From positions 1,247,501 through 1,311,500 of the forward strand of contig JAUCBN010000063.1 of assembly GCA_035048815.1 (NCBI GenBank): a DNA stretch of 64,000 bases, in the 5' to 3' direction. The notes below the pieces were generated by a model, which worked only from the letters and a program-made list of their open reading frames with translations, was not told where the DNA came from and did not search any database. The position numbers and the translations under genes were made by a program. Positions 24,511 to 37,094 of this stretch are shown here, one piece after another. The DNA comes from Abelmoschus esculentus (lineage: Eukaryota > Streptophyta > Magnoliopsida > Malvales > Malvaceae). The stretch's first letter is position 1. Every line of letters begins with the position of its first letter.

Positions 24511-24776
24511 TTGTTACGTCAAGATGAAGATCTACTTGATGTCAAGAAATGATGTTTTTTGGACCTTACCAGCCTTCAAGCAAGGGAAGATTCGGCTATA
24601 GGTATTTCCATTTTATCCCATATCTAGTGTTTTTGTTGTCTTATTCAATTTTAGTGATTTGATTCCCCCCCCCCCCCCCTTTTTTTTTTTTGCAGGCAAG
24701 CTGAGTCCGACTCTGAGAGGTTTGGTGTTGGAGTAACTAGTGAGGCGCAGACCCTTTTTGATGCTTTGTCTAGAAC
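24511..24776 (+). pseudogene. LSM12-like protein pseudogene fragment
   Basis: Two exon pieces separated by an intron recall the C-terminal (AD) part of plant LSM12 homologues. The first, 24511-24601, reads RQDEDLLDVKK, stop, CFLDLTSLQAREDSAI. The second, 24696-24776, reads QAESDSERFGVGVTSEAQTL followed by FDALSRT. An in-frame TGA at 24550-24552 lies as an extra codon inside the conserved KKC-LDL stretch. The splice junction appears to lack one base, because the family continues as IRQAE and here the frame breaks. The intron ends in a long C then T tract. No N-terminal Sm-like domain or later exons were found. Retention of the intron argues against a processed copy. Confidence 0.65.
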
Positions 24777-27700
24777 GTATGTTCATTCCTTGTTTGAAAT
24801 TTTTGAAGGGATTGTTAAGATCACTGTTATTTTTCTCAAGTATACAGATAAGAAATTCATTCTATATTGTTTAGGGATGAATGTGAACCTCTTGAGAGCA
24901 TAACTTTTGCTAGTTGTTGGGGTTTTAAGGTTATCCTGTTATAGATAAAGGTTTGAATTAGCAGGGAGACTGAAAATTGGTTGAAATTGTGGAGCACGAG
25001 TGTAGGAAGAGAGCAATTTTCGAGTGAGGGTAAACGCTAAGATGAACGATCTATAATGCAGGATGGTAGAAATAAGACCACATTGTGCTTACTGTTTCAT
25101 GATCTGCCATAGTATTCACTCGCAGAAATGATATATGTTCTTCTTAGGAGATGTGTAATGTTAAGTGACTTTAAGTGAGATGACTTCCGTAATTGATGAA
25201 TAACTTAGAAGTGATAATGAATGTTTAGTGCATCTTAGCTAATTCAGGAGGGTTGAGGAAAACATAACAGAGATCAGTAGGTTTAGAGCATGAATTTTTT
25301 TTAGGATGCATTAATATTATTGAGATCTTGTCAAAATCTTAATTCATGAATTGACCGAAAGCCTAGGTAGATATCGACCTTAGGTAATTAACCATGGAAT
25401 CTGTAATTGAGTAAGCTAGGATTGTGTAAGTGCAACTTGTTGGGACTTTAGCTCTGCTACCGTGCAACTTTAGGCCTGCACCTTTTGGCTTCCTCCTTAG
25501 CATCTCTCCATTTGAGCAATCTACGTGCACTTGCAAGCCTCTAGGCACTCATTGCATTCTGTAAATCTCTGCATGGTGATAATTGTTCTCCACCTCCCTT
25601 TCATGATTATGAACATCATAAGCCTAAAATGAGTCGTCTTGCTGGAACAGCAATGGGAATATCAATCACTGTCTTTTTATTTGTGGGACTAGATTCACTA
25701 GAAATCTCAGAACCATCATCTTGATATACAGAGTTTTCCCTTTAGTATCATTTTGTCCAAGTTGTTGATTCAAGATATCTCCAATACAAATCGAGCATTG
25801 TTTGTTTTCATAAGCATAAGCAGTACTTGAGCAACTTTGTAGGGAGGTTGATTTGCATTCCATATTGCTATCAGCCATCGTATTTTGTGGATGTGCAGGG
25901 AAAGTCGTATAGTTGCTTTCTAAAATATCGTCCACCATTCCAACACCAACACTGGCATTGTTGCACTGTAGTTTGGTCTTCCTTACACACCCTACAGATT
26001 AAACCTGCTGATTCCAATTCTGTTGAGAACTCGGTGAAAACCAGTTAAACAATTATAAAATGGGAGAGATTTTTCATTGTAGCCTACCAAAATCCCCACA
26101 GAAAGCTTATACCTCATATCGTTAACTTAGTCCCGACTCCTGAAACAGACGAATTCCATGACTTTCCATTTTCCAACTGTGGCATTTGCCTAGTCTGTCC
26201 TGAATCATCTGTGAAAAGTTTAGCTATGGTAGAAGAACCATAAGAAGAATAAGTGAGATAGCTCTCATTTTCATTTGAAATTTAGCTGAAGTTGAAGCTC
26301 GAATTGGAAATAGAATTCGTTCCCAATGTTCGCTCACCTCACGTTCCACTGGTCCAGTAAGGTTTTGGACTGATTCCATACCATAAAAATTTGATTAGTT
26401 TCTACTGGATCTATCTCGAAAGAGGAGTCTGGAGGCTTCCAGATCCTGCCTGGCCTCCCAATATCACCTAGGCTTACACAGCCACTTGGCTAGCTTTCCT
26501 CGCACGCATTAAGTACATTCGAATTAAAACTCAAACGACGAAACAAACTCATTAAGTATTCTTTATATGATTATTGATTTTTCAAACGAAATATATGATT
26601 ACTAATGAAGGGGACAACTGATTTAGACAAGTTAATTAATTAAGAACAAAGACACTTTTAACCAAATCTCAAAAGTTAGATAAAAAGGGTGTCTATTGAA
26701 CTAAAGCATGTTCCTTAATTACATCAAAAGCCATGAGTTTTGATATTGTTGCCCGAAAAGAAAATCCTTTTAAATGAAAGATGGCTTTTAACTAATTGGT
26801 TTGACAATACCATTTTAGACCCCACAAACACACGTTTCCATTCTTGAATGATTCACAAGCAAATGACAAATCCAAAACCTATATTTTAATGAGAAAAAAA
26901 AAACTTTTTTCTTTTTCTTTTTCCAGATAGCAATGGATTAAGATTCAACAGTTAGATACACCAATGCTTTGTATGCTTCAGCTTTAACCATGAGAAGATC
27001 TTTTTCCCTTTGTCGTGAAGTTGGAAAAATATTTTTCCGAGGTGGGATTTTGAGTTGGATTGCACTTGCTTCCTTTTAGATATTCTCATCGCCACCTCTC
27101 ATTGCATCATATGAAACTTGTCAGACAAAAAGTATCTGCAGAAACATCAATTTCACAGATATAAGATATAAAAGTAAGTTGATCTGATTCGATACCTGAA
27201 CCGAAATCATCGTAAACCCGGATTAAAACTTAATCAAACTCAAATTGATCTTAAACTGAATATAATCAAACCCGAAATGACTCAAACTGAATGACACGTT
27301 TACTACTTCTAGATCAAAGTGATACCTATACACGTGTCTATGTATGTATGTCTAGAAATGTACATGCATGCATGCTCCCAAAATGTACTACAGGAACAAA
27401 ATGTGCATATCTTATATCTACATACATGTACATGAAGGAGAGCTCTTGAGTGTTTATGATTAAATATAAGACTCTTTTGTCTCCACTCTTTCAAAATGGA
27501 GACTGGAGAGGTCCATATGCACTATGACAAAAAGGCAAACACAAACTAAAGAGCAACACGACGACTAGTGCCCACGCTCCCTCGAGACCATCCATCTCTT
27601 TAATGGCATCCAAAGAGAGTAATAAGTTATGAGTTGGAAAGCCAAAAGCCATGGCCTTCACTTCTCCACAGATATCTATGGAACTGTTAGAATTATTGCA

Positions 27701-27780
27701 GATCTTATGAAGTTGCAGTCTGGATTATATGTGTGAGGTCCATGTTCAGAATATTAAAGAGACAAAACATGGATTTGGGA

Positions 27781-27814
<34 letters not shown>
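27781..27814 (+). repeat. GAT/ATG trinucleotide microsatellite
   Basis: Eleven consecutive ATG/GAT triplets in non-coding DNA. It is a typical length-variable simple repeat. Confidence 0.9.
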
Positions 27815-27815
<1 letters not shown>

Positions 27816-30604
27816 TAGTTGATATGCAGACATGCTTTTACTTTGTTTAGTTAAGCAACTGTGAAGGGGTTGATGGGGACAATTTCTTTTGGCTTAAAGG
27901 CAAATGCATGTCTTGGTATTCAGCTCAACGTTATAATTATCGATATTTAATTCATTGATCGACTTTTAGGGTTTTACCTCATTCCACGATACTAACCGGT
28001 GCTCGCCATATCGGGCATTTAATCACAGAGAACCTCATAAGCTTGTTTTTACATCCGAGAAAGCAAAATCATCCTTTGAAAAGGGGTCCTCCAACTATGT
28101 TATTGGCATCATCTAAAGTTGAAATTGCCATGGAGCAAAGATCAGTGGGTGACCTAAACCAGTAGGTTCATGAGTATTGCAAAAGAAAATTTGGCTTTTG
28201 GGCTTAAACTTAGGATTCCCTTACTTTAAACCATCATTTCTTTAGATAAAAAGAGTGTGGGCACTGGGCAGATATGTTGTTTCAGTCCAGAGATAAAGAA
28301 GAAATGCATAAGTTGGGGAGCCCTCGGCCTTTGCCACCTTTTTAGCCCTTTAAACTGAGATTAGAGTAAGTAATTATACATATTTACTCTTTAAAAAATA
28401 AATCTTCAAACACTAAATCCTAAATTAAATTCATAACATAACCCTGAAAATATAAAGAGTTGTGTAGTTTAAAGACTAGACAACATATGTATCAAAATTT
28501 TCTCGTGAGATTAATGATTTAAAGTAGCCCTTAAGTGGCGAACAAAAACCCTTTACTTTTCTAGCGCCCTTTTTATATCTCAACACTAAAAAATTTAAAT
28601 TTTATATCTTAAAAGATATACTCTAATTTAATTTTTTAAACCTTAAATATTAATCTTAAACCTTAAATTTTAATCGTAAATTTTAAATTTATTTTTTTAA
28701 TACGTAACATAAATAAAATAAAATAAAAACAGATATTTTTTATTCTAATATATTCTTAGTATTAATATCCAACAGGTCCTCAAAGCCCCAAGGTTGATGT
28801 TGGCGTTTATACGCTCCACCCCATCATCGCGTTTGAAAAGAAAAAGAGAAAAGAAGGGATAAAATTGATTTAACTCGATTGTATTTGTTTATATATATTT
28901 TTAGTTTTTTAATATTATAAATAAGTCTTATAAGATAAATTAATTTAAACTCGAATTATTTATTATTTATTAGATTATTGATTTAAATTCTTAAAAATAT
29001 ATTTTAAAATGTTAGAATTTATTTTAGTTAATAATTATTTCCTTGTATGCGAACACCTTGTCCTATTGTCTATTCCATGCTTCTTATTTAAATCTAATGG
29101 TTGTAGATTAATCCAACACATCATATTCATAGTACTAAACAAATACTAGATTTTATTGAATCATTTATATTTTTAATACATTTAATTTCAAAATTATAAT
29201 TTATAATTCAACCAATTAAATATATATATATATATATAATTCAACGTCTAATCTGATTATTTTTTTCCTGTAATTGTGTGCATTTAATTTTAATGTGAGC
29301 TGTTAAGATGTGATCTTTATGTATGTTAATCTTCCTGTCTCCCCACCTTGCTGGACCATTACTGGTTCCTGACTTAATTAAATTTACCAAAGCTGATTTG
29401 ACACATTTGATTCTGGGAAGGCACACTGTTTGAAAACTACTAAAAACAACCTAGGGTTAGTCTTTTGATGTATACAATAATAGTATACACTTTTCGTATC
29501 GAAAATAACACCAGTATTTATAATACAGTAATAATCATATTATGAGATAAATATGATATTAAATTTTGTACCCGAAACAAGTAACGGGATATGAATAAAA
29601 ATAACTCTTAACGAAGATAAATCCAGAATGAACATCCTTTGTATTCGTGTCACCCAATTAACATTCTTGATTCATTCAGATCTACATATATCTTATCTCC
29701 ATATTAGAGTTTAAACCCTGAATTTATATGATCTGTTCCTTGGGGTCCTAGCATTCGTGAGAAAGAATATACTATTCTTTCCCAAGTAGATCCAAGAGAG
29801 TTGGATGAAAACTGTCCTGGTGAAGAATTGTCACCTAGTATTTGAATTTCCTATCACAGTGGCCCATGCCATGCCCATGGGAACATCAAAACTTTTTTCT
29901 TTTTTTTTTGAATGTGAGTGTAGGTGATAAGGTTTGCAATTTGCATGGTCATGAGTTGAGTTTGCCCTAACTCAAACCCATGGTTAGCTTTTTCTCAAGG
30001 GCCATTCTAGAATCACATGACATGCAGAAGATGATATTTTATATATACCCGATGTCGGAGATCTAAAGCTAAATGACAACGCAAATGGACAGTTTATGTT
30101 GGTAATGTCACAACAAAACTCACATTATATGCAATTGAAATTGAAACATTTTTAGATGAAAAAAAAAGAGATTGATTTTCAAGAGACTTGGCTTTTCCAA
30201 ACAATGGCCATATCCCTCTACCCCCCCACGTCCATCTATTGGTCTACTTTTTTATCACACATGTAAGCAAGATTGTAATAGTTGAACCGATTGATTAGAG
30301 GTGGAGTGGAAAAAATTGAAAAAGTAACTTTAGTTTAATATGTTTTGAATTCGATAGAAATGAAATCTAAATGGACTGGTTATGGTAAAAGTTAACCATC
30401 AAGAGATGCTTTAAAGTAAAATATTTAAATTGTATATAGATTTCTATCTAATATCAATAAAATAAAAATATTACACGTTCAAATATATATATTTTTATAT
30501 ATATTGTAACAAGAATAGTGTGAATTGAATTAAAACTTATTCAATAATTGAAAAAATGAGATTAAAGGTCATCGGAGACAATTATTACGTTTTTTAAGAT
30601 TTCG

Positions 30605-30740
30605 TTTGAACTAATTTAGATCGATCTGTATCATACACTTAATTTTGATAGGTAATTCTTCTAGTAAAACTCTTTTGCATGTCGAATCTAAAATTTACAT
30701 AAGTAAAACTAAATTAGTTACCAATTGAAGTAACTCCTAT
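30605..30740 (-). mobile_element. Diverged SINE-like copy (minus)
   Basis: The minus strand reads CAATTGGTAACTAATTTAG, then TTAGATTCGACATG as box B, AAAGAGTTTTACTAGAAGAA, and TTAAGTGTATGATACAGATC with GATCTAAAT. The order of blocks matches the copies at 18491 and 21875, but identity is lower. It is probably an older member of the same family. Confidence 0.5.
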
Positions 30741-31856
30741 TAATAGATCTAATAAGATATTTGATTCTTCTTATTTTTAAACTTAAACACCTAATTGATT
30801 CTTTATTTTCTTCCTATTAAGTCTTAATTTAATCTCAAATATTTATTGTCTGCGGGACCGAGTCGTAGTCCCTTCACTCAAGGATGCCACCACAAAATTC
30901 TATCGTGAAATTCATTCTTTTTATTTCATCGGATACAGTTAATAAAACCAAAATTACGTATTGTCAACCACGTGCTGGCACGAAAATAAAACAAGAAAAA
31001 ATATAAAATAAAATAAACTAGTAAAACATTTTATTATTATTCTTTTTTATTGACACGAATCACATACATACAACACGCTTGAGAAAGACCCCAAAGACCT
31101 TTCATCGTATGTGTTAAGCCAAACAGTTTCTTTCTTTCTCCTATTTGGAAAATTTAAAAAAAAATGAAAGAAAAAAAATCAAGAACTTATTCACACGTGT
31201 TACATTACACACATGAACACCATTGGGTATAAAGTCCAGTATTTGGTTAGGCAGAAGATCAAGACGACCGTAAGAAGAAGAAACAGAGGCATTTCCCGCC
31301 AAAACAGAACTCTCAGACACGTGTGTGCCACACGTACCAAAATACGAGTGCGCACGAAAACCACTCAGAAAAAACAAACCGAAACAGCAAGAAAAAAGGG
31401 CAGATGTTGAAGTAAAACGATGAACCGTTCCATCCCTAATCCGGCCTCACCGGTCCTGTCCCGAGTGGACCCGACGACCCGTCGGTCATCTCTCTTTCAT
31501 TCAATAATCAATGTAGGCATTGAAATTCAACTCCATCCCTTCATTATTCCAAACCACCTAAATCCCCCTACGTTTTCACACAAAAATACTAATTATTATA
31601 TTATTATGTGACAAATCCCCACTCCTTGGGAATTGGCAAAGCCATTAATTAATGATGGCTTTGCCCATCACCAATGACAAAAATAGAAATTAATAAATCT
31701 GCAAACTCACCAAACCTTTTCTTAAAGCATTCATTAATAAAACTATATAATATATTATCACTCTGGTCAATTTACTCTCAAAACCCTCCAAAAAATATTT
31801 TGAGGTGTTTTAGACATCTTGGATCACCAGTTTTATAATCCCCCCTTCTCCCTCCT

Positions 31857-34072
31857 TTACTCGGAGTTTCCTTTGTCATCATCTACCCATATGCAGTTAT
31901 TTAATTTCCTCCTTTTATAAGAAGGTGATGAGGAAGAAGACAGTGATGAGTCACCGGAACTCGTTCTGGGTCTGATCGTAACTCGAAGCTGAGGTAAGAT
32001 CTTTGGTGGTTTCCTCCTACTATTGTCACCTATCAGTTCTTGCATTAACTGGTAGCAGCTAAGGATCTTTTCCTGCAAAAAAATGGGATGCTTTTTCTTT
32101 GTTAAACCGAGAGGATTGTGATATTTATTTACACGTTAATTGAGCTTACTCTGCTTAGTCCATTACACCATAGCTCGGCATGTTCTGGATTAACAAGGGA
32201 CAAGTTTGGGATGTCGTTGGCTGCACAAAGGATCGCTGCAGCAGCAATGCTGGACGGCCAATACTCTAGAAAGCTGGCCTCTGTTCAGAATTAGCGAACA
32301 AAGTTTCTTTTTGTATATTCATTATGGATTTGTTTATATCAACGTACAGAAAGAGAGTTAATGATACCTTTGATATTGGACAAAATGATATCCCTTGCCT
32401 TTGAAATCAGAAACCCGAAAAAAGTTCCTGTTGGATCCACCTTATAAGCAAAAAAATCAATGAAATTGAATGGTGTTACTGATCGGAGCCTCCAATCCAG
32501 AACCGTGAGGACAAGCAGTTCCATTCTGCGAATTGTTTTAGGTTGGAAAATGTATTTGGCACCCTCTACCTGCTTAAACATAGCATTATGTGCAAATTAA
32601 ACTAATTAATGATCAAATGAATTTATAAAAAGAAAAAAAAAGGTAACCCTGAAAAGGTTTTAACAAAAAGAAATATACCTGAAGATCTAAAAGAGATGGA
32701 ACAAGAGGTTCCTCCATCTTGGCCGCTAAAGACAAGCTAGCAACAGCTAAAAGCTGCCATGGCCACCCACTAGTTTGCTGAATTATAAAAAATGAATAAA
32801 TAAAACAAAAGGCCATCTCGTTGATAATAACCACAATTCATCATTCCATTAATAATAAAACAATAATGAAAATCTAGGGTGAATTATATGCATATATTTA
32901 CTAATTTCATTTTAAAAAACACATACACCCAACTATAAAGTGACCCGGATTCGAGTAATTTTATCGGTAAATTATATATATTTTATCAAATAATTAAAAA
33001 AATATGAACGCATAATAACTTATAATCATCTTAAAACTATTAAAAAAACACATACACGCCCCAACTGCCGGTCAAAGAAACAAGAATAACAGTATTATAT
33101 TTCCAGTATAACTTTAATGAAAGTATATGCTCACATACCATCATAAAAGAAATTAGTACTACAAAAGTCTTTAAAAAAAGGTCCATAAATACACTTGAAT
33201 GAAAGTCTCCTTCTGTAGTTAATGCAAAGGCGAACCACTGTTAGATTCAACAAACAAACAAAAACGTCTAGCTCCTCTTAATTATTTATAGCTACTCAAG
33301 TCTTTTTCAATGTTTTATCGACGTTGAAAAGGGAACATAACTGCATCCAAAGAGTCAAAAATTCACTCACTCAAACTATTATTATCCAGATTCCAGCTAA
33401 TAATTGTTAATTAAGTTTTATTAATCAGTGACGAAAAAGAAAGAAAGCTCACCGGCAAGCGTCGAGAATACAAGAACCGATCTAGGTAGTTAACGGAAAG
33501 ATACGCCGTCAAAGGCTGGAAATTATAGAATGCTTGTACCTGCAAACAAACAAAAAGATAATTTCAAAAGTATTATTGATGAATAAAAGGTGAAATGGGA
33601 AAAAGTTGCAAAGTTAGAGCCGCCAATCGATGAATGATTCATCTCCGTCCATCGAACGGCTGTTATTAGATCTCTTTAATTCGGTTCTGAAAACCTAGCA
33701 TATCGAGCGTTTTTTGAGTGAAACCGTCGAAGTTCTGCTAGCTTACTCTCGTGGTATTTTCGTAATATTCGAAAGAACAGAGATAGTGACAGTAATGAGG
33801 TACAGCTTTAGTCAGTTCACCTTTAGAATCCATGCAACTGCTTCTTCTCGAGCCGATGCGTCGAGAGACTGAGTCTGAAACCGAGCCAAGTAATCGCATC
33901 CGGGAACGAAGTCCCTTTCGTGTTCGATAAAGCCGGCGATGGATGATTCCTCGATGCAAGAAGCCGGAGAGTCGATCTCCGACGAATATGCCGGCGATTC
34001 GCCGGAGAAAACCTCGTCTGATTCCTCACCGCAGAGTAAGTCGGTGAAACGATCGGAACAGGACACGGACAT
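31857..34072 (-). CDS. D-type cyclin (CYCD1-like)
   Basis: Regulatory partner of CDKA kinase at the G1-S transition, acting through phosphorylation of the retinoblastoma-related protein. Exons 33821-34072, 33453-33539, 32679-32777, 32368-32569, 32150-32280 and 31857-32072 are in phase and give 328 residues. The retinoblastoma-binding LxCxE motif is LLCGE at residues 12-16. The cyclin box begins around REEAVAWILK and contains LSVNYLDRFL and WPWQLLAVASLSLAAKMEE. The C-terminal cyclin fold contains MELLVLTVLDWRLRSVTPF. The tail is Ser-rich with a basic KRRK patch, as in unstable D cyclins. CYCD1 is preferred over CYCD3 because of length and sequence recall. The likely 5' leader contains a GAT microsatellite. 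Confidence 0.92.
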
Positions 34073-34084
34073 GTCGAAAGAGGT

Positions 34085-34105
34085 ATTGATGATGATGATG
34101 ATGAT
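34085..34105 (-). repeat. GAT repeat in the presumed 5' leader of the D cyclin
   Basis: Six to seven GAT triplets lie 13-33 bases upstream of the cyclin start codon, so they probably fall within its 5' UTR. On the coding (minus) strand the repeat reads ATC and introduces no upstream ATG. Confidence 0.7.
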
Positions 34106-34109
34106 ATTA

Positions 34110-35910
34110 TAGATGACGGCAACCGTGACCGTTGATTATGCCTCATTCTCTCTCCATAAACGCCGTTGATTCAGTACTAAGCGACGGCGGCGTTAGTAAA
34201 CAATCGAGTGCGCGTGTGCTTGCGAGTGGAGGAGAAGGAGAGAAAGAGAAAATGGTTTTGGGTTTGGAGGTTTTGATCGCAGTGTTTGGTAGTTTGATTC
34301 CATCAGTTAGTTTGAGATATAAATATCTGAGGTTTTATTTATTTATTTATTTATTTCCCGGGGATTGTTTGGTTGGCGGGTAAGAGTTTGCCGGGGAAAA
34401 CGGAGCTTTCATTTTTTGAGGGTTATAAAGAAGTTTTATTAGTGGGAATCTTTATGGATTTTTATTACTTATAAATTATGGAGTATTAGGTTTTGATTAA
34501 TACGGAATCCAGCCTAATCGGATTGGGAACTAAAAGAATTTTATTTTAATTTTTTCGTTATTTATAATATTTAAAATTAATATTAAAAAATATTATGATA
34601 TAAATCATATGTATTTAATCATAATCTATATCGTTATGGTTTAAATTTTTTTTGTATAAAAATTTTAATATTTTAGATAATTAATTAATAGTAAAATTAC
34701 GAGTTAGTAAGGATACACATACATACTCGAAGGGATTGTGGGTTATAATTTAATAAAAATAAATTATTTTCTTCTCAAGTTTGTTCAGTTATTTCGTCGG
34801 AGACAATTTTAATTTAATAAAGTATATAATTTTAATTTATAAATTCAAATATTTTAAATATTTTATTAATAAATATTATTAAATTTTGCCACTAAACAGT
34901 GGTCATAAAATAAAAATGAAAATATGAAAGATTAAAAAAAGGCCATGCATATTACGAAGCCCGAAAAAAACCATGGATATTAATCTTATATAAAAAATTA
35001 AAATATATAAACGATAACATTATACATCTCATCAAAAATATATTTAAAAAAATAATAATAATCTCGTAATAAATAATCCATCACAAACTTATTGACTTAT
35101 TTATGTTTAAAATTTATAAATATTATCTTTTAAATAGTTAAATCATCTTCATAATAATATATTAATAAAATAGTTATATGATTTTGGATCGCGAAAAGTT
35201 GAAAGTTATGAATCATGATAACTTAAAGAGTATATATTTTCCATAAATTGTATCCTAGAATTTTGATTTATAAATATATTTTGAATAAAGGAAAAAATAA
35301 AATACGTTTAAATATAATTATTTTAAGATAAGAATATTGGACTGGTTTACATAATTAAATCAATTTAACGTGACACCTGTCAAGTAATTAAATAAAATTT
35401 ATCTTGTATATTTTCTATTCGATATGTTTGATGAAAATTTTTAAAATTAATCTAATTGAAAATGTTAAAAATATCAAAACGTTATATTTGAATCACCCAA
35501 ATTCACTTCAATAAATTTTTATTTTAAATTTTTAAATTTAGCTAATTAACAAATCATCAAACTATTTATAAATTCATGTAAATAAACAAAGAGTTATATA
35601 TAAATTTATAAAACATGACTTTAAAGTTTAAAACATCCTATATCAAAATAATATTTGAAATAGAATTTAGAAACTCAACTATTATAAGGTTTTATGAAAA
35701 ACAATACATTGCGTATTGAACTCTAAAGCCACGTGATGTTGAAAAATTCTTTCACGGTATAATCCTCGATCACAATCAACTTACTAACCTACAAACGAAA
35801 ACAACGATTTCAAACGCAAAACTTACAAAGTTTAGTAATACATTTATAATCTATCATAATTCGTAACTATCATAAAATAAAGACACAATAAATATAATTT
35901 AGAAAGCTTA
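34110..35910. other. Cyclin promoter region and AT-rich spacer
   Basis: 34110-34440 is less AT-rich and should contain the cyclin promoter, read on the minus strand. It includes an ATTT run at 34335-34358. From 34500 to 35910 the sequence is very AT-rich and no gene is seen. Confidence 0.4.
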
Positions 35911-35912
35911 GA

Positions 35913-36290
35913 TAAAATTTCACTATAAATCGGAAAATTTTCAGAAATATTGATGTTGAAAAAAAAATCCCAAAATATTGCATCTCTTACTTTATTTCCA
36001 AAAATATTGATTATTCTACAATACTTGGAAAATCAGCACAGGTTCAGACTTTAAACAGTGTAAGGATGAAGATGTCATATGAAGATGCCAAAGTCGGAGC
36101 CAAAAGGCATAGTTTTCACCCAAATTATTTGAAAACACTGTTCAAAGTCGGAGCCTAATGGTGCCGACTTTTCAAGTACTGTAGATTCGTCAATATTTTA
36201 GGAAATAAAATAAGAGATACAATATTTTGAGATTTTTTTTTTCAAAATCGATATTTATGAAAATTTACCATATATTTATAGTGAAATTTT
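35913..36290. mobile_element. Foldback (MITE-like) element, ~378 bp
   Basis: The ends are inverted copies: AAAATTTCACTATAAAT on the left and its complement ATTTATAGTGAAATTTT on the right. The pairing continues inward through CAGAAATATTGATGTTGAA, CAAAATATTGCATCTCTTA and TTTATTTCCAAAAATATTGA, with matching blocks on the right arm. The centre includes CAAAGTCGGAGCC in direct orientation twice. There is no coding capacity. A clear target duplication was not found. Confidence 0.7.
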
Positions 36291-37090
36291 AAATAACTAA
36301 TATTTTAAAAAATTCCTCTCAAACTCCTAAGATCCGCCACTGAGTGACTACATACTATTTAGCTATTGCAAGAATCCCACATTATAGAGACAAAGGCTCC
36401 TAGTCCTAGTTTAGAGTTCACATTACCTGTCGGATGGCAGACCAACCCTAGTAGTGAATCCATCGTAGACTTGTAGTTGGCATAACGCCTAGTCTATGGC
36501 AAAATTGCAGTTTATTGCTGCAGGATATACAATAATTTTACAACTATCAAACTCCATGACAAGTAGATATGTTGACTCCAACCTATATTTTTTTTACCTG
36601 AACATGTTCTATGATCTATTTCCATGCTTAAAGTCTAAATATTATTCCATAAAAAATCTATAAATTAAATCTAAAACTTATACATGATACAATGAGTAAT
36701 TATAGAATTAATGACTATTATTTTGGTTTAAATTAAAGTTTTAAAAAGTATAAGAAATAAAATGATTAAATCAGAGGAGAGATGAATAATTTACAATTAA
36801 CACATAAACTAAGGGTGGCAAAAGAATTTTACCTAAAGAAGATTTGGTGACTATCTTGTAATGTTTTGTTTGGCCATTAGCATTGGAATCATAAATTTAT
36901 CAAACATCGTCTTTTAAGAATGCTTATATCGACAGATGGAGATAAGTTTATGATTCATTCGAAACATTGTTTCATTGAAACTAGACAGCATTCAGCTGCT
37001 TCCATAGAAGAGAACAAAATTTGAGTTTCTAGGCCTCTATGTATGAAATGTTTTGCCACGTACCTGCATCACAAGTTCACACAACTATGC
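36291..37090. other. AT-rich spacer
   Basis: No gene or clear repeat is seen between the foldback element and the 3' end of the polymerase lambda pseudogene. Confidence 0.4.
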
Positions 37091-37094
37091 CGTT

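Larger units (their letters stand above)
24790..31850. other. Long gene-poor spacer (about 7 kb)
   Basis: No intact gene is supported. 25360-26460 is less AT-rich and, on the minus strand, gives broken open pieces without a recognised family; it may be a decayed gene. A GAT microsatellite lies at 27781-27814 and a TA run at about 29219-29239. A diverged SINE-like copy is at 30605-30740. The rest is AT-rich sequence with scattered short frames of no recognisable pattern. Confidence 0.4.

Noticed and set aside
25666..25938. 90-codon minus-strand frame with CSICIGD resembling a RING start
   Set aside because: The remaining Cys/His spacing of a RING finger is absent, so no domain was assigned.
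28440..28700. TTAAACCTTAAAT-type runs resembling telomere repeats
   Set aside because: Too degenerate and lacking CCC triplets; ordinary AT-rich low-complexity DNA.
31213..31410. 65-codon Arg/Lys-rich open frame on the plus strand
   Set aside because: Basic, low-complexity composition, no family pattern and no promoter context; likely chance in A-rich sequence downstream of the cyclin gene.
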